The notes beneath the pieces were generated by a model that saw only the letters and a program-made list of their open reading frames with translations, was not told where the DNA came from and did no database searches. Source: Candidatus Aminicenantota bacterium (GTDB lineage Bacteria; Acidobacteriota; Aminicenantia; Aminicenantales; UBA8522). From it: a stretch of 64,000 nucleotides of DNA. The stretch is taken from assembly GCA_017886205.1 (NCBI GenBank), contig JAFNEO010000023.1, forward strand, positions 64,356 through 128,355, read 5' to 3'. A program made the translations under genes and the position numbers. This document shows, piece after piece, positions 48,870 through 57,164 of this stretch; the stretch's first letter is position 1; each line of letters opens with the position of its first letter.

Positions 48870-50120
48870 ATGGGCAAGACGGTCATCGAAAAGATCATCC
48901 AGGCCCACACGACCGACGAGGTCGCGCCGGGGAAGATCGTCTGGATGGACCTGGACATTCGTTCGGCCCGGGATTTCGGGGGCCCGAACGTGGTCAAGAA
49001 CTACGAGCGCGAGTATCCCGGGCTCCCCCTTGCGGACAAAACCAAGACGTTCTTCACTTTCGACCTCTGCGCCCCGGCCTGCACCCTCAAATACGCGGAT
49101 AATCAACAGGTCTGCCGCGAGTTTGCCCGGAAGAACGGGGTGGAGGTTTACGACGTGGACAGCGGCGTCGGCACCCACGTCCTGATGGAGGAAGGGCTGG
49201 CCCGGGCGAACGGCACCGTTGTCGGCACGGACAGCCACATGAACATCCTGGGCGCACTCGGCGCCTTCGGCCAGGGCATGGGTGATGTCGACATCACCTT
49301 CGCCTTCCGGACCGGCCGGACGTGGTTTGAGGTGCCGGACAGCGTGAAGGTTGTCCTCGAGGGAAAGTTCAAGAAGCCGACTTCGGCCAAGGACCTGACG
49401 CTCTATCTTCTGAAGGTCTTGGGCACGAAAAAGATTGCCCTGCGTTCGGCCGAGTTCAGCGGGCCCGCCGTCGCCGGGCTTTCTCTGGCCGGCCAGCTGA
49501 CGCTCTGCAGCATGGTGACGGAGATGGCCGGGATCATCGGGTTCATCCCGGAATGCGGCGCAGAAGCCAGGAGAGAAATCGAGAGTTATACAAAAACTCC
49601 ATACTCTCCCTTCTCCCCCGATGGCGACGCTGGCTACGCCGAGTCGATCGAGATCGACGTCCAGGGGCTTCCGCCGCAGGTGGCCGCCCCTCCTTCCCCG
49701 ACCAACGTCAAGCCCGCGGTGGAGTTCCGAGGTACCAAGATCGACTCGGGGTTCATCGGTTCCTGCACCAACGGTCGGTTCGAGGATTTTGCCGAGGCAG
49801 CCCGCCTGCTCAAAGGCCGGAAAGTCAAGAAGGGAATCATGTTGAAGATCGTGCCGGCGACGCGCCGGGTCTATGAGGAGCTTCTGGCCAAGGGGGTTCT
49901 CCAGTGCTTATTCGAGGCCGGCGCGATCGTCGTCAACCCCGGCTGCGGCGGCTGCGCTGAAGGCCATGTCGGACTGACGGGCAAGGGCGAAGTTCAGATC
50001 AGCACGGGGAACCGCAATTTCCCCGGGAAGCAGGGGAAGGGCCAGACGTATCTGGCCAGCCCCGCCGTTGTCGCCGCATCCTGCATTTTGGGCCATATCG
50101 CCGGTCCGGAGGACCTCTAG
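48870..50120 (+). CDS. Aconitase/3-isopropylmalate dehydratase large subunit, copy 2
   Basis: 416 residues. Cluster cysteines in GSCTNGRFEDFAEAA (about 298) and NPGCGGCAEGHVG (about 358-361). Further blocks are GTDSHMNILGALGAFGQGMGD and STGNRNFPGKQGKGQTYLASP. The frame is open upstream into the dehydrogenase gene, but the ATG at 48870 matches the family N-terminus and has AGGAG upstream. Sits between the isocitrate-dehydrogenase-type gene and its own small subunit, so it is the better candidate of the two copies for aconitase. Confidence 0.87.
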   Translation: MGKTVIEKIIQAHTTDEVAPGKIVWMDLDIRSARDFGGPNVVKNYEREYPGLPLADKTKTFFTFDLCAPACTLKYADNQQVCREFARKNGVEVYDVDSGVGTHVLMEEGLARANGTVVGTDSHMNILGALGAFGQGMGDVDITFAFRTGRTWFEVPDSVKVVLEGKFKKPTSAKDLTLYLLKVLGTKKIALRSAEFSGPAVAGLSLAGQLTLCSMVTEMAGIIGFIPECGAEARREIESYTKTPYSPFSPDGDAGYAESIEIDVQGLPPQVAAPPSPTNVKPAVEFRGTKIDSGFIGSCTNGRFEDFAEAARLLKGRKVKKGIMLKIVPATRRVYEELLAKGVLQCLFEAGAIVVNPGCGGCAEGHVGLTGKGEVQISTGNRNFPGKQGKGQTYLASPAVVAASCILGHIAGPEDL

Positions 50121-50121
50121 C

Positions 50122-50664
50122 ATGGACACGACATCGCACCGCGGCCGCATCTGGGTTGTGACCGACAAATCCGGGAGGCTGATCGAAGACATCGATACGG
50201 ACCAGATTTTCCATAACGCCTTCCTCCACATCACTGAATTGGCGGAGATGGGGCAGTATGCCCTCGGCAACCTGGAGGGATGGAAGGATTTCCCCCAAAA
50301 GGCGAAGCCCGGCGATATCGTCGCCGCCGGAAGAAATTTCGGCGCCGGGTCCTCACGCCAACAGGCCGTCGACTGCTTTATCGCCCTCAAGGTCGGCGCC
50401 ATCCTGGCGCCCTCTTATTCGTCGATCTACTTCCGGAATGCCGTCAATACTGGGTTTCCCATCCTGCGCTGCGGGGAGCTCGACAGTCTCGCGGCCGGCC
50501 GGAAGCTCGAGAGCGGGGATGAGGTCGAGGTCGATTTTCTGAGCGGGAAGGGATTCAACTTGACCAAGAACAGCGCTTTTCCTGTGGAACCGATGAGCGC
50601 AGTTCAGCGGGACATTTTCCGTGAGGGAAACCTCTTTGCCTTTGGCCGGTCGTTCGGTCGGTGA
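50122..50664 (+). CDS. Aconitase/3-isopropylmalate dehydratase small subunit, copy 2
   Basis: 180 residues. Blocks IDTDQIFHNAFLHITELAEMG, GRNFGAGSSRQQAVDCFIALK and SYSSIYFRNAVNTGFPIL. The loop after IDTDQIF reads HNAFLHIT, quite unlike the YLRT of isopropylmalate isomerases and also different from copy 1, so the two pairs may have different substrates. It starts one base after the large-subunit stop and is followed by tsaB 7 bases after its own stop. Confidence 0.86.
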   Translation: MDTTSHRGRIWVVTDKSGRLIEDIDTDQIFHNAFLHITELAEMGQYALGNLEGWKDFPQKAKPGDIVAAGRNFGAGSSRQQAVDCFIALKVGAILAPSYSSIYFRNAVNTGFPILRCGELDSLAAGRKLESGDEVEVDFLSGKGFNLTKNSAFPVEPMSAVQRDIFREGNLFAFGRSFGR

Positions 50665-50671
50665 GGCGGAG

Positions 50672-51352
50672 ATGCGCATCCTGGGGCTTGATACGACGAC
50701 GGGAAGTGGTTCCGTCGCCCTCCTCGAGAACACGCGGCTCCTGGCCGAAATCAACGCCGAATCCGCCCTGACCCATTCGGCTCGTCTCCTCCGGGCCGTG
50801 GATTTTCTTCTGAAGAAAAACGGACTCGAGATCAAGGACGTGGACGGTTTTGCCGTCGCCGCGGGGCCCGGCTCTTTCACCGGGATCCGGATCGGGCTGA
50901 GCACGGTCAAGGCCTTCGCCTTCGCCTCGAGAAAGCTTGTGGCTCCGGTATCGAGCCTGGCGGCGCTTGCCCTAAAGCTCCGGGAGACACAGGGCCGCTT
51001 GTTCTGTCCCTTTATCGACGCCAAAAAGGGGGAGGTCTACGCGGCGCTCTTCGAAACCCAGAACAGGGACCTTAAGGAGGTCATTCGGGAGGCTGCCTAC
51101 GGGCCCGACGCTTTTCTCTCCGGGCTTCCAACGCACCGGGTTATTCATTTCATCGGGAACGGCGTCGACGTCTATCGGGACAAGGTCCTGGCTTATCTCA
51201 AGGATAACGCCCGCTTCTCATCTCGGTCGCTTTTCATCGGGCATGAGGTCGGCCTTCTGGGATATGATATCCTGAAGAAAGGAAAAGGAGTGACCGGCGA
51301 AGCCTTGGAGCCCCTTTATTACCGCAAGTCTCAGGCGGAGGACAAAAAATAG
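50672..51352 (+). CDS. tsaB: tRNA threonylcarbamoyladenosine biosynthesis protein TsaB
   Basis: 226 residues of the ASKHA fold: ILGLDTTTGSGSVAL at the N-terminus and the conserved DGFAVAAGPGSFTGIRIGLSTVKAFAF block (about 58-84) are diagnostic. TsaB works with TsaD and TsaE to make t6A37 in tRNAs. The frame is open upstream, but ATG at 50672 gives the family N-terminus. Directly followed by the rimI gene, a common pairing in bacteria. Confidence 0.92.
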   Translation: MRILGLDTTTGSGSVALLENTRLLAEINAESALTHSARLLRAVDFLLKKNGLEIKDVDGFAVAAGPGSFTGIRIGLSTVKAFAFASRKLVAPVSSLAALALKLRETQGRLFCPFIDAKKGEVYAALFETQNRDLKEVIREAAYGPDAFLSGLPTHRVIHFIGNGVDVYRDKVLAYLKDNARFSSRSLFIGHEVGLLGYDILKKGKGVTGEALEPLYYRKSQAEDKK

Positions 51353-51393
51353 AAAGCGAGAAGCTCGCCGAGAAGTTCTGCCACCTGCGGCGG

Positions 51394-51834
51394 ATGGAGG
51401 AGAAGGACCTCGCCTCCGTCCTGGAGATCGAACACTTGTCCTTTCCCAACCCCTGGCACGAGAGCACCTTCCGCGGCGAAATCCAGCACCGGCCGATTTC
51501 CTTTCCCCTGATCATCGTCCATGAGACCCTCGGCCGGGTCATCGGTTATATCATCTTCTGGGCCATCGGCGAGGATGTCCAGATCAACAACATCGCCGTG
51601 CATCCCGATTTCCGGAGGCTGGGGATCGGCGAACGCGTCCTGAGGCATGTCATCGAAGAGGTGAAGTTCAGGGGAGCGCGGCTGATCACGCTGGAGGTCC
51701 GGCCGTCCAACACGGCGGCCATGTCGCTCTACAAGAAGCTCGGGTTCAAGATGGTGGGGATCCGGAAGGGCTATTACACCGTCCCGCCCGAGGATGCCAT
51801 CGTCCTCGGCCTGCACCTGGGAGACGTTCCCTAA
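51394..51834 (+). CDS. rimI: Ribosomal-protein-alanine N-acetyltransferase-like GNAT protein
   Basis: 146 residues. GNAT motif A is INNIAVHPDFRRLGIGERVLRHVI, containing the R-x-x-G-x-G acetyl-CoA loop, and motif B is TLEVRPSNTAAMSLYKKLGFKMVGIRKGYY. The segment LEIEHLSFPNPWHESTF is typical of RimI, which acetylates the N-terminus of ribosomal protein S18. The ATG at 51394 is the first available start; homology seems to begin a few residues earlier, where only a CTG could serve. It follows tsaB, the usual neighbour. Confidence 0.88.
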   Translation: MEEKDLASVLEIEHLSFPNPWHESTFRGEIQHRPISFPLIIVHETLGRVIGYIIFWAIGEDVQINNIAVHPDFRRLGIGERVLRHVIEEVKFRGARLITLEVRPSNTAAMSLYKKLGFKMVGIRKGYYTVPPEDAIVLGLHLGDVP

Positions 51835-52000
51835 GGTGCCACCCCGCCATATTTCAATTTAAACAGAAATAGTCTTGGCTTGATCTGCATCCAATACTTA
51901 GCTTGCGAAGATGAGGTCTCTAAAAGAAAAAATTCGCATTTTTATGGGGGCAGTAGGGTGGTTCCCTGGAGAACGTCCCCCAGCGTCTGCTCGTTTCGGG

Positions 52001-53005
52001 TCACAATAGCGCCGCAATCATCAGGATGCTGCAGGCGGCGACGACCAGCGCGCCGAGAAGGCCGACAACGAGCGGCTTGAATCCGACTTTCTTGAAAGCG
52101 CCGAAGGTCGTGTTGAGTCCGATCCCTGCCATGGAGACGACGATCAGAAACCGCCCCAGCCAGGTCAGACCGCCCACTTCCTTGGCCGAGAAATAGCCGG
52201 CGGTGTTGAGGCCGGCCATGACAAAATAGCCGAAGAGGAACCAAGGGAAGGCCTTGGCCCAATTGACTTTCCTTTTTTCCTGGGCGGCGGCCTGGAGATA
52301 CGTCCTGGTGAACCAGGCGGCGATCAAGAAGGCCAGCGGCGCCATGAAGCAGTTGCGGACGAGCTTGACGGCCGTGGCCGTCGTCCCGGCCAGGTCGGAG
52401 AAGATGAACCCGGCCCCCACGACTTGTGGCGTGGCGTGGATGGCCGTGCCGGCGAAAACTCCGAAAGCGACGTCCCCGGCTCCGAGCGACTTGGCGATCG
52501 GGGGATAAAAGAGGATGGCGGCCAGTCCCCAGAGCGTAATCGTCCCGATGGCGTAACACGTCTCCTCTTCTTTGGCCTTGATGAGCGGCGCCGTGATGGC
52601 GATCGCCGACCCGCCGCAGATCGTCGTTCCCACTGAGAGGAGCGTGGATAGGGTGGGGGACAGCTTGAACAGCCGGCCAAGGACGTAGATGACAAAATAG
52701 CTGACGGTCATGGTCACCAGGATGATGGCCAGCATCTGCGGGCCCTGCGACCCGATCTCCTTGAAATTCAGGGTTGCGCCGATGAGGATGACGCCCCAGA
52801 TGAGCGGCTTTTCGAATTGCCTGATGCCGGGATGGAATGACGCCGGCACAAAACCGAAGTTCCTGACGAGGAGGCCGAGGATGACGGCCAGCGCCGTCGC
52901 CTCCAGCGGATGTTTTCCCCCGGCCACGACGAGGTTGGAGAGAAGCATAGAGAGGACGCCGACCGCAACCATAAGCAGCCAGCCGGGAATATGCTCCTTT
53001 TTCAT
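52001..53005 (-). CDS. YeiH/UPF0324-family membrane protein (putative sulfate exporter family)
   Basis: 334 residues with about ten hydrophobic helices. Family blocks: PLIWGVILIGATLNFKEIG, STLLSVGTTICGGSAIAITAP (the GTTICGGSAI motif is diagnostic), GTAIHATPQVVGAGFIFS and the end segment FGAFKKVGFKPLVVGLLGAL. The family is inferred to export sulfite, sulfate or small sulfonates, but proof is sparse. The start ATG at 53005 is followed at once by helix 1. It lies alone between rimI (convergent) and the C69 peptidase gene. Confidence 0.88.
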   Translation of the reverse strand: MKKEHIPGWLLMVAVGVLSMLLSNLVVAGGKHPLEATALAVILGLLVRNFGFVPASFHPGIRQFEKPLIWGVILIGATLNFKEIGSQGPQMLAIILVTMTVSYFVIYVLGRLFKLSPTLSTLLSVGTTICGGSAIAITAPLIKAKEEETCYAIGTITLWGLAAILFYPPIAKSLGAGDVAFGVFAGTAIHATPQVVGAGFIFSDLAGTTATAVKLVRNCFMAPLAFLIAAWFTRTYLQAAAQEKRKVNWAKAFPWFLFGYFVMAGLNTAGYFSAKEVGGLTWLGRFLIVVSMAGIGLNTTFGAFKKVGFKPLVVGLLGALVVAACSILMIAALL

Positions 53006-53085
53006 CGGCCTTTGTCTTTCATATGGCTAGGATGATCTCCGTCAAGTCCTACTCGTCTTTCCATGCCCACTCATCAATTCCGGGC

Positions 53086-53175
53086 GAATTATGGGGACAT
53101 GAAACATGATACGTGAATTGAATTAAGGGGACCCGATACTCTGTTCTTGATTTGAGTTTCGTGTCCCCCTAATTC
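53086..53175. repeat. REP-like repeat cluster (three copies)
   Basis: GAATTATGGGGACATGAAAC (53086-53105) is repeated directly in diverged form as GAATTAAGGGGACCCGATAC (53119-53138) and, inverted, as GTTTCGTGTCCCCCTAATTC (53156-53175; 18 of 20 match the first copy). The outer copies can pair into a long hairpin. It lies between the convergent-free ends of the C69 peptidase and YeiH-type genes. The shared ATGGGGACAT word also occurs in the cluster at 36238. Confidence 0.8.
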
Positions 53176-53198
53176 ATCTCGAATTCATGTAGGCCGGA

Positions 53199-54959
53199 TT
53201 AATGTTTTTCCGGCTGCTGCGGGGTCAGCTTGTTGTACTCGATCAGGAGCTTCAGGAACCAGTCGGGAAACTTCACGATGCTCTGTTTTCTCGTCTTGGC
53301 ATCGTAGATCCAGAGGTGGTTGTACTTGACGAGTAAGTCATCGCCCAGCTTCCACCAGGCGTCGATAACCGCAGTGGAGTTATTGATACAGTAATCCGTC
53401 AGGAACTGGCGGGCCTGGGCCGGATCCTTCTTGTGAAGGTCCAGGGCCCACTGGTCGATGTTCGGCGTCTTGTCAACGGCCGATTTCTCCCACTTCAGCT
53501 GGGCCTCCCGGACGTCTTGGATGGCGTAGGAGTACATGACCTGGGTATGGAAATCCACATAGTCGAAGGCCCACCGGGCCGCCTCGCGGTTGAAAACCCA
53601 GTGATCGCCGATCTCGAAAGATTTCGGAATCCGAGTGATTCCAGAGTAGAACGGCATGAAGCAAGAGGTGTCCTGGGCGCCGAAACACAGCCAGACGATC
53701 CCGCCGATCGGGTGGGGCAGCCAGCCGCGGCTCTGGGTCACGGTCACGTACTCGGCCCGATTAACGCCGATGACCCGCGATGTGTTGTAGGTCTGACCAT
53801 CGAGCTGGAAGGGCCGCGGGAGATAGTTCGGGTTCTCGAAGGGCCCTCCCTGCAGGCCGCGGGCGGTGTAAAACTGGGTCCCCTCACATTTGTCCCGCGT
53901 CATCATCATGACGTCATGGACGGAGAGTTTCTTCTCCGGCTTGATGGAGAAGGGGAGGTCCATATTGTTGGTCTCGGGGCTGAATTTCTGGGCGGGCGCC
54001 ACGAGGTCGAAGAAACGCCACAGCCGGACGCGGGACCCGTTGGTTGAGGCGGCGCTGAGGTCGTTCGGCGAATAGGTCCTCTTCCAGTTGAACGGCTGGC
54101 CGCTCTTGGGGTCGTAGAGCTTCTGCTCGACGGCGAAGGAGACGACATTCGGGGAGAACAGGAAATAATCGGGATTTTTCAGGTCGACCTCGCCAATCCG
54201 GCTCTCGTTCGGACAGACGCTGACGTGGTCGTCGGGGACTCTCTGGGCGCACCAGACCGCTCCCGGCTTCCCGCTCTGCGGCGTCCACAGCGGTCCGGCC
54301 GGCATGATCTCGAAGATCCAGGCCTCGTTGGGGTCGGCCACGGCCAGCATCTCGCCGGTATCCGTGAAGCCGTAGCCGTGTTTTTCGGCCAGCTCACCCA
54401 TGATCTTGATGGCCTCTCGCGCCGTCGTCGCCCTCTCCATGGCGAGCAGGGTCAGCATGGTGACGTCAAACTTAGCGGTCGGGGTATTGTTCTCCATCTT
54501 CTTCTGGGCGCCGATCGTCGACTCGCCGATGGCCACCTGGTTGTCGTTCATGTAGCCGAAGGCGCCGTGGATGTAGCCGTAGGTATGAGCGGGCTGGGGG
54601 ATCTCCAGGCCGCTGAAGTTGTCCTTGATCCTCTCCCACTTCAGGCCGACATCGGGCGCATAGGCGAAGAACTGGTCGATGTGGTAGATCTTGCGGGTCG
54701 AGCCGGCCGGCCAGTCGGCGGCTGGGACGCAGCGAAAAGTCCAGTCGCAGACTCCGCAATCGCAGGTGTGGGTGGTCATGACCGACCCGTCGACCGAGGC
54801 GTTCTTGCCCACCATGATAACGGTGCAGGCTTCGGAGGCGAGGTCTCCCTGGCAGGAGACGCACTTCTCGACGTCGTCCGGGGCGAAAGCGGAGACCCGG
54901 ATGAAGGCGAAAACCGCGAACAGCAGTAGTCCTAGCCAAAAAATCCTTTTTCGATCCAT
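53199..54959 (-). CDS. Peptidase family C69 (dipeptidase) with signal peptide
   Basis: 586 residues from the ATG at 54959, which has AAGGAGGT upstream. A signal peptide (FWLGLLLFAVFAFIRVSAFA) is followed by CVSCQGDLASEACTVIMVGKNASVDGS, where the Cys of ACTVIMVGKNAS (45) corresponds to the N-terminal nucleophile that C69 peptidases expose by self-cleavage. YGYIHGAFGYMNDNQVAIGEST and MNDNQV-type segments, and the later CFMPFYSGITRIP, fit the family. It should be a periplasmic dipeptidase. The extra Cys-rich stretch (CVSCQG, HTCDCGVCDW) is worth noting. Isolated gene. Confidence 0.88.
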   Translation of the reverse strand: MDRKRIFWLGLLLFAVFAFIRVSAFAPDDVEKCVSCQGDLASEACTVIMVGKNASVDGSVMTTHTCDCGVCDWTFRCVPAADWPAGSTRKIYHIDQFFAYAPDVGLKWERIKDNFSGLEIPQPAHTYGYIHGAFGYMNDNQVAIGESTIGAQKKMENNTPTAKFDVTMLTLLAMERATTAREAIKIMGELAEKHGYGFTDTGEMLAVADPNEAWIFEIMPAGPLWTPQSGKPGAVWCAQRVPDDHVSVCPNESRIGEVDLKNPDYFLFSPNVVSFAVEQKLYDPKSGQPFNWKRTYSPNDLSAASTNGSRVRLWRFFDLVAPAQKFSPETNNMDLPFSIKPEKKLSVHDVMMMTRDKCEGTQFYTARGLQGGPFENPNYLPRPFQLDGQTYNTSRVIGVNRAEYVTVTQSRGWLPHPIGGIVWLCFGAQDTSCFMPFYSGITRIPKSFEIGDHWVFNREAARWAFDYVDFHTQVMYSYAIQDVREAQLKWEKSAVDKTPNIDQWALDLHKKDPAQARQFLTDYCINNSTAVIDAWWKLGDDLLVKYNHLWIYDAKTRKQSIVKFPDWFLKLLIEYNKLTPQQPEKH

Positions 54960-55009
54960 GTTCGACCTCCTTCGAAGAACCTTATTTATATAAAGGCGCC
55001 GCGCCTCTG

Positions 55010-55738
55010 TCAATAAACCACCTTGATGAGACACAAACCCTTAGCGGGAGCGGTCGGGCTGGCTAGAGATCGTTTTTTCCGGGTGAAAAAATCTTCGATC
55101 GTATTGGGCTCGATCTTTCCCCGTCCGACCTCGAGCAGAGTGCCGACGATCGTCCGGACCATGTAGCGCAAAAAACCGTCGGCCTCGATGGTGTAAGTGA
55201 TCCCCCGCCCATTTTTCTTGAGCTCCGATCCCATCACCCGGCGCACGGGGTGGAGAAGCCGGTTGGAAGAAAAGGCCGTGAAATCCGCCTTTCGCTTGAA
55301 CAGCCGGGCCGCTTCGGCCATCCTCTCAAAATCGAGCGGTCCTGGCCACTGGAGAACATAGCGGAAGAGAAAGGGGCTGACCAGGGGTGCATTAAAGATA
55401 CGATATCTGTAGATCTTCGATCGGGCGGACTTCCGGGCGTCGAACCCGGCGGGAGCGGTTCGCAGGGAGCTGACCCGGACATCTCCGGGCAGGAGGGCGT
55501 TGATTGCTCGCAGCAGTTCATCGTCCTCGAGGCGAATCTCGGCCCGGAAGCTGGCCACCTGTCCCAGGGCATGAACGCCGGCGTCGGTCCTCCCTGCCCC
55601 CACGACGGGAATCCTTATTCCGGCCAGCTTGGCCAGGGCTTCCTCGACCACACCCTGGACCGTCCGGGCCCCGGGCTGTCTCTGCCAGCCGCAGAAATCC
55701 GTACCGTCGTAGCCGACGGTCAGCCTGATTATGCGCAT
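55010..55738 (-). CDS. truA: tRNA pseudouridine(38-40) synthase
   Basis: 242 residues. The catalytic Asp is in GAGRTDAGVHALGQVASF (about 52). The start MRIIRLTVGYDGTDFCGWQRQ and the block FLRYMVRTIVGTLLEVGRGK are diagnostic of TruA, which modifies tRNA positions 38-40. The start is the ATG at 55738; the frame is open upstream for 149 more codons, but that part is the SLOG gene in another frame. The stop is near the C69 peptidase promoter region. Ten bases overlap the SLOG gene. Confidence 0.93.
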   Translation of the reverse strand: MRIIRLTVGYDGTDFCGWQRQPGARTVQGVVEEALAKLAGIRIPVVGAGRTDAGVHALGQVASFRAEIRLEDDELLRAINALLPGDVRVSSLRTAPAGFDARKSARSKIYRYRIFNAPLVSPFLFRYVLQWPGPLDFERMAEAARLFKRKADFTAFSSNRLLHPVRRVMGSELKKNGRGITYTIEADGFLRYMVRTIVGTLLEVGRGKIEPNTIEDFFTRKKRSLASPTAPAKGLCLIKVVY

Positions 55739-56193
55739 TCGTTCAAGGCCATCCGGACGGCCTCTTCGGGCGTCTTTGCCCGGATGATACCCTTGACCTC
55801 CCAGGTGTCCAGGCCGATGACCTTTTTTCCATAAATATAGCCGTAGGCGATTTCCGAGAGCGTTCCGTATTCGCCGGCGATGGCGATCAGGATATCGGCA
55901 TTCAAGGCCACCAGAGAGTTGCGGCTGTAGCCCATGCCCGTCGCGATCGGCATGTCGATGGAGGGGTTGGCTTCGTTGGGGCTCGTCCCGGGCAGGATGC
56001 CGACGGTAAGGCCCCCGGCCTTCTTGGCTCCTGATGAGGCCGCCTCCATGACACCCCCCAGGCCGCCGCAGACAAGGATGGCCCCGGCTTCGCCGATCGC
56101 CTGCCCGACGCGGAAAGCCGAAAGAATGGCGCGGTCGTCCGGGCTGCTCCCTCCGATGACCCCGATGCGGATCTTCTTTCTCCATTCGCTCAT
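55729..56193 (-). CDS. TIGR00725-like SLOG/Rossmann protein
   Basis: 154 residues of the LOG/SLOG nucleotide-binding superfamily. Motifs are the first glycine loop RIGVIGGSSPDDR, LVCGGLGGVMEAASSGAKKAGG and the late GEYGTLSEIAYGYIYGKKVIGLD. The PGGxGTxxE motif of LOG cytokinin enzymes is replaced by AGEYGTLSE, so phosphoribohydrolase activity is doubtful and a nucleotide-sensing role is possible. The 3' end overlaps truA by ten bases. Confidence 0.85.
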   Translation of the reverse strand: MSEWRKKIRIGVIGGSSPDDRAILSAFRVGQAIGEAGAILVCGGLGGVMEAASSGAKKAGGLTVGILPGTSPNEANPSIDMPIATGMGYSRNSLVALNADILIAIAGEYGTLSEIAYGYIYGKKVIGLDTWEVKGIIRAKTPEEAVRMALNECA

Positions 56194-56339
56194 GTCGTAT
56201 TTCCTCTTTGCCCCCTATTTAGCACAGACCCGAAACCTTTTCAAATGCCCGTTTCCTTTTTTCGGTTGAATGCGGGCAGAGATTTGATTAAAATTCCATC
56301 TGGCCTTTGATAAATGCCTGATACCTAAGGAGAACGGCC

Positions 56340-56555
56340 ATGTCTGAATTTTTTGAGGCCAAGAGCCTGACTCCGGAAGAGCAAAAAAAGCTGTCCGATG
56401 AGATCGAGAGAAGGATCGCGGTAAGGCTCGAAGACGGTACGCTCACCGAACGGGACATCCGTGAGATCGAAGAGATGCGGCTGCGGCCGCTGCCGGACAT
56501 TCAGGATGTCCAGAACGTTTACGAGAACCATCTGTTTAAGGTGGAGCATAAGTAG
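56340..56555 (+). CDS. Small helical protein, unrecognised
   Basis: 71 residues, charged and predicted helical (LTPEEQKKLSDEIERRIAVR, LTERDIREIEEMRLRPL), with no signal peptide or membrane segment. AAGGAGAAC lies just upstream of the ATG, so translation is likely. It is followed after 10 bases by a coiled-coil gene and the glycosyltransferase cluster, and may be a small partner protein of that cluster. No family recognised. Confidence 0.65.
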   Translation: MSEFFEAKSLTPEEQKKLSDEIERRIAVRLEDGTLTERDIREIEEMRLRPLPDIQDVQNVYENHLFKVEHK

Positions 56556-56565
56556 GGGGTAAGAG

Positions 56566-57063
56566 ATGGACCGGGAAAAGATAGAGATTGATTATGACCG
56601 TATCGACGTAGCCCGAATCATGGACCAGATTAAGGAAAAGACCGCCGCCGAGGCCTCTGACGCGCCCGATCTTGCCGGCGGAGACGCCCCTGCTATTCCC
56701 GATCTTGATCTCACGGCCGGGCAGGGAAGGACGAGACGGCTTCTCCTCAAACTGATGTCTCCCTTCAGGCCGCTCATCAAGCTCCTCATCCTTCCGGTCG
56801 ACGAGGAGCACCGTCGGACCGTCCTTATCCTCGACCATGCCAACCGCAGGCTCGATCGGCTGGAAAAGGACCACGCCGAGCGGCTCAACCGCTTGCAGGA
56901 GTACACCAAGCTTCTCCATCATCTCTGCCACAACCTGGTCATCGAGATGAGCAAGCTGAAGATCGAGCAGGAGACGCTGAAGACGAAGACGCGGGTCATG
57001 GAAAAGGATTTCGAGTTCCTGGGAAAACGGGAGAAAGCCCTGGAAAAAGAAGTCTTCAAATGA
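56566..57063 (+). CDS. Coiled-coil protein upstream of a glycosyltransferase cluster
   Basis: 165 residues. Residues 55-80 are basic and hydrophobic (TRRLLLKLMSPFRPLIKLLI), which may bind membrane, and residues 85-165 form a continuous coiled coil (NRRLDRLEKDHAERLNRLQEY, SKLKIEQETLKTKTRVMEKDF). Genes like this often lead cell-surface polysaccharide clusters, where they may tether enzymes to the membrane. The stop overlaps the ATG of a glycosyltransferase remnant by four bases. Family not named. Confidence 0.7.
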   Translation: MDREKIEIDYDRIDVARIMDQIKEKTAAEASDAPDLAGGDAPAIPDLDLTAGQGRTRRLLLKLMSPFRPLIKLLILPVDEEHRRTVLILDHANRRLDRLEKDHAERLNRLQEYTKLLHHLCHNLVIEMSKLKIEQETLKTKTRVMEKDFEFLGKREKALEKEVFK

Positions 57064-57164
57064 GGATTGCCTTCGTCGTCCAGCGCTACGGCCTCGAGAT
57101 CAACGGCGGGGCGGAGCTCCTGGTCATGCCGTCCTTCTACGAGAGCCTGTCCAAGAGCGCCTGA
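57060..57164 (+). pseudogene. Glycosyltransferase remnant with internal deletion
   Basis: A 34-codon frame from ATG 57060 to TGA 57162-57164, overlapping both neighbours. Codons 1-20 ([20 protein letters not shown]) match the N-terminus of the glycosyltransferase at 59315 ([20 protein letters not shown]). The next residues (LVMPSFYESLSKSA) match the donor-site motif near the C-terminus of GT4 enzymes. A single in-frame deletion of about 300 codons explains this. The remnant keeps start, stop and overlaps, so it may still serve translational coupling. Confidence 0.8.

Noticed and set aside
55010-56185. A 391-residue open frame suggesting truA fused to another protein
   Set aside because: The upstream 149 codons are low-complexity, Arg/Gly-rich sequence that is the alternate frame of a clear SLOG-family gene. 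TruA homology starts at the internal Met.
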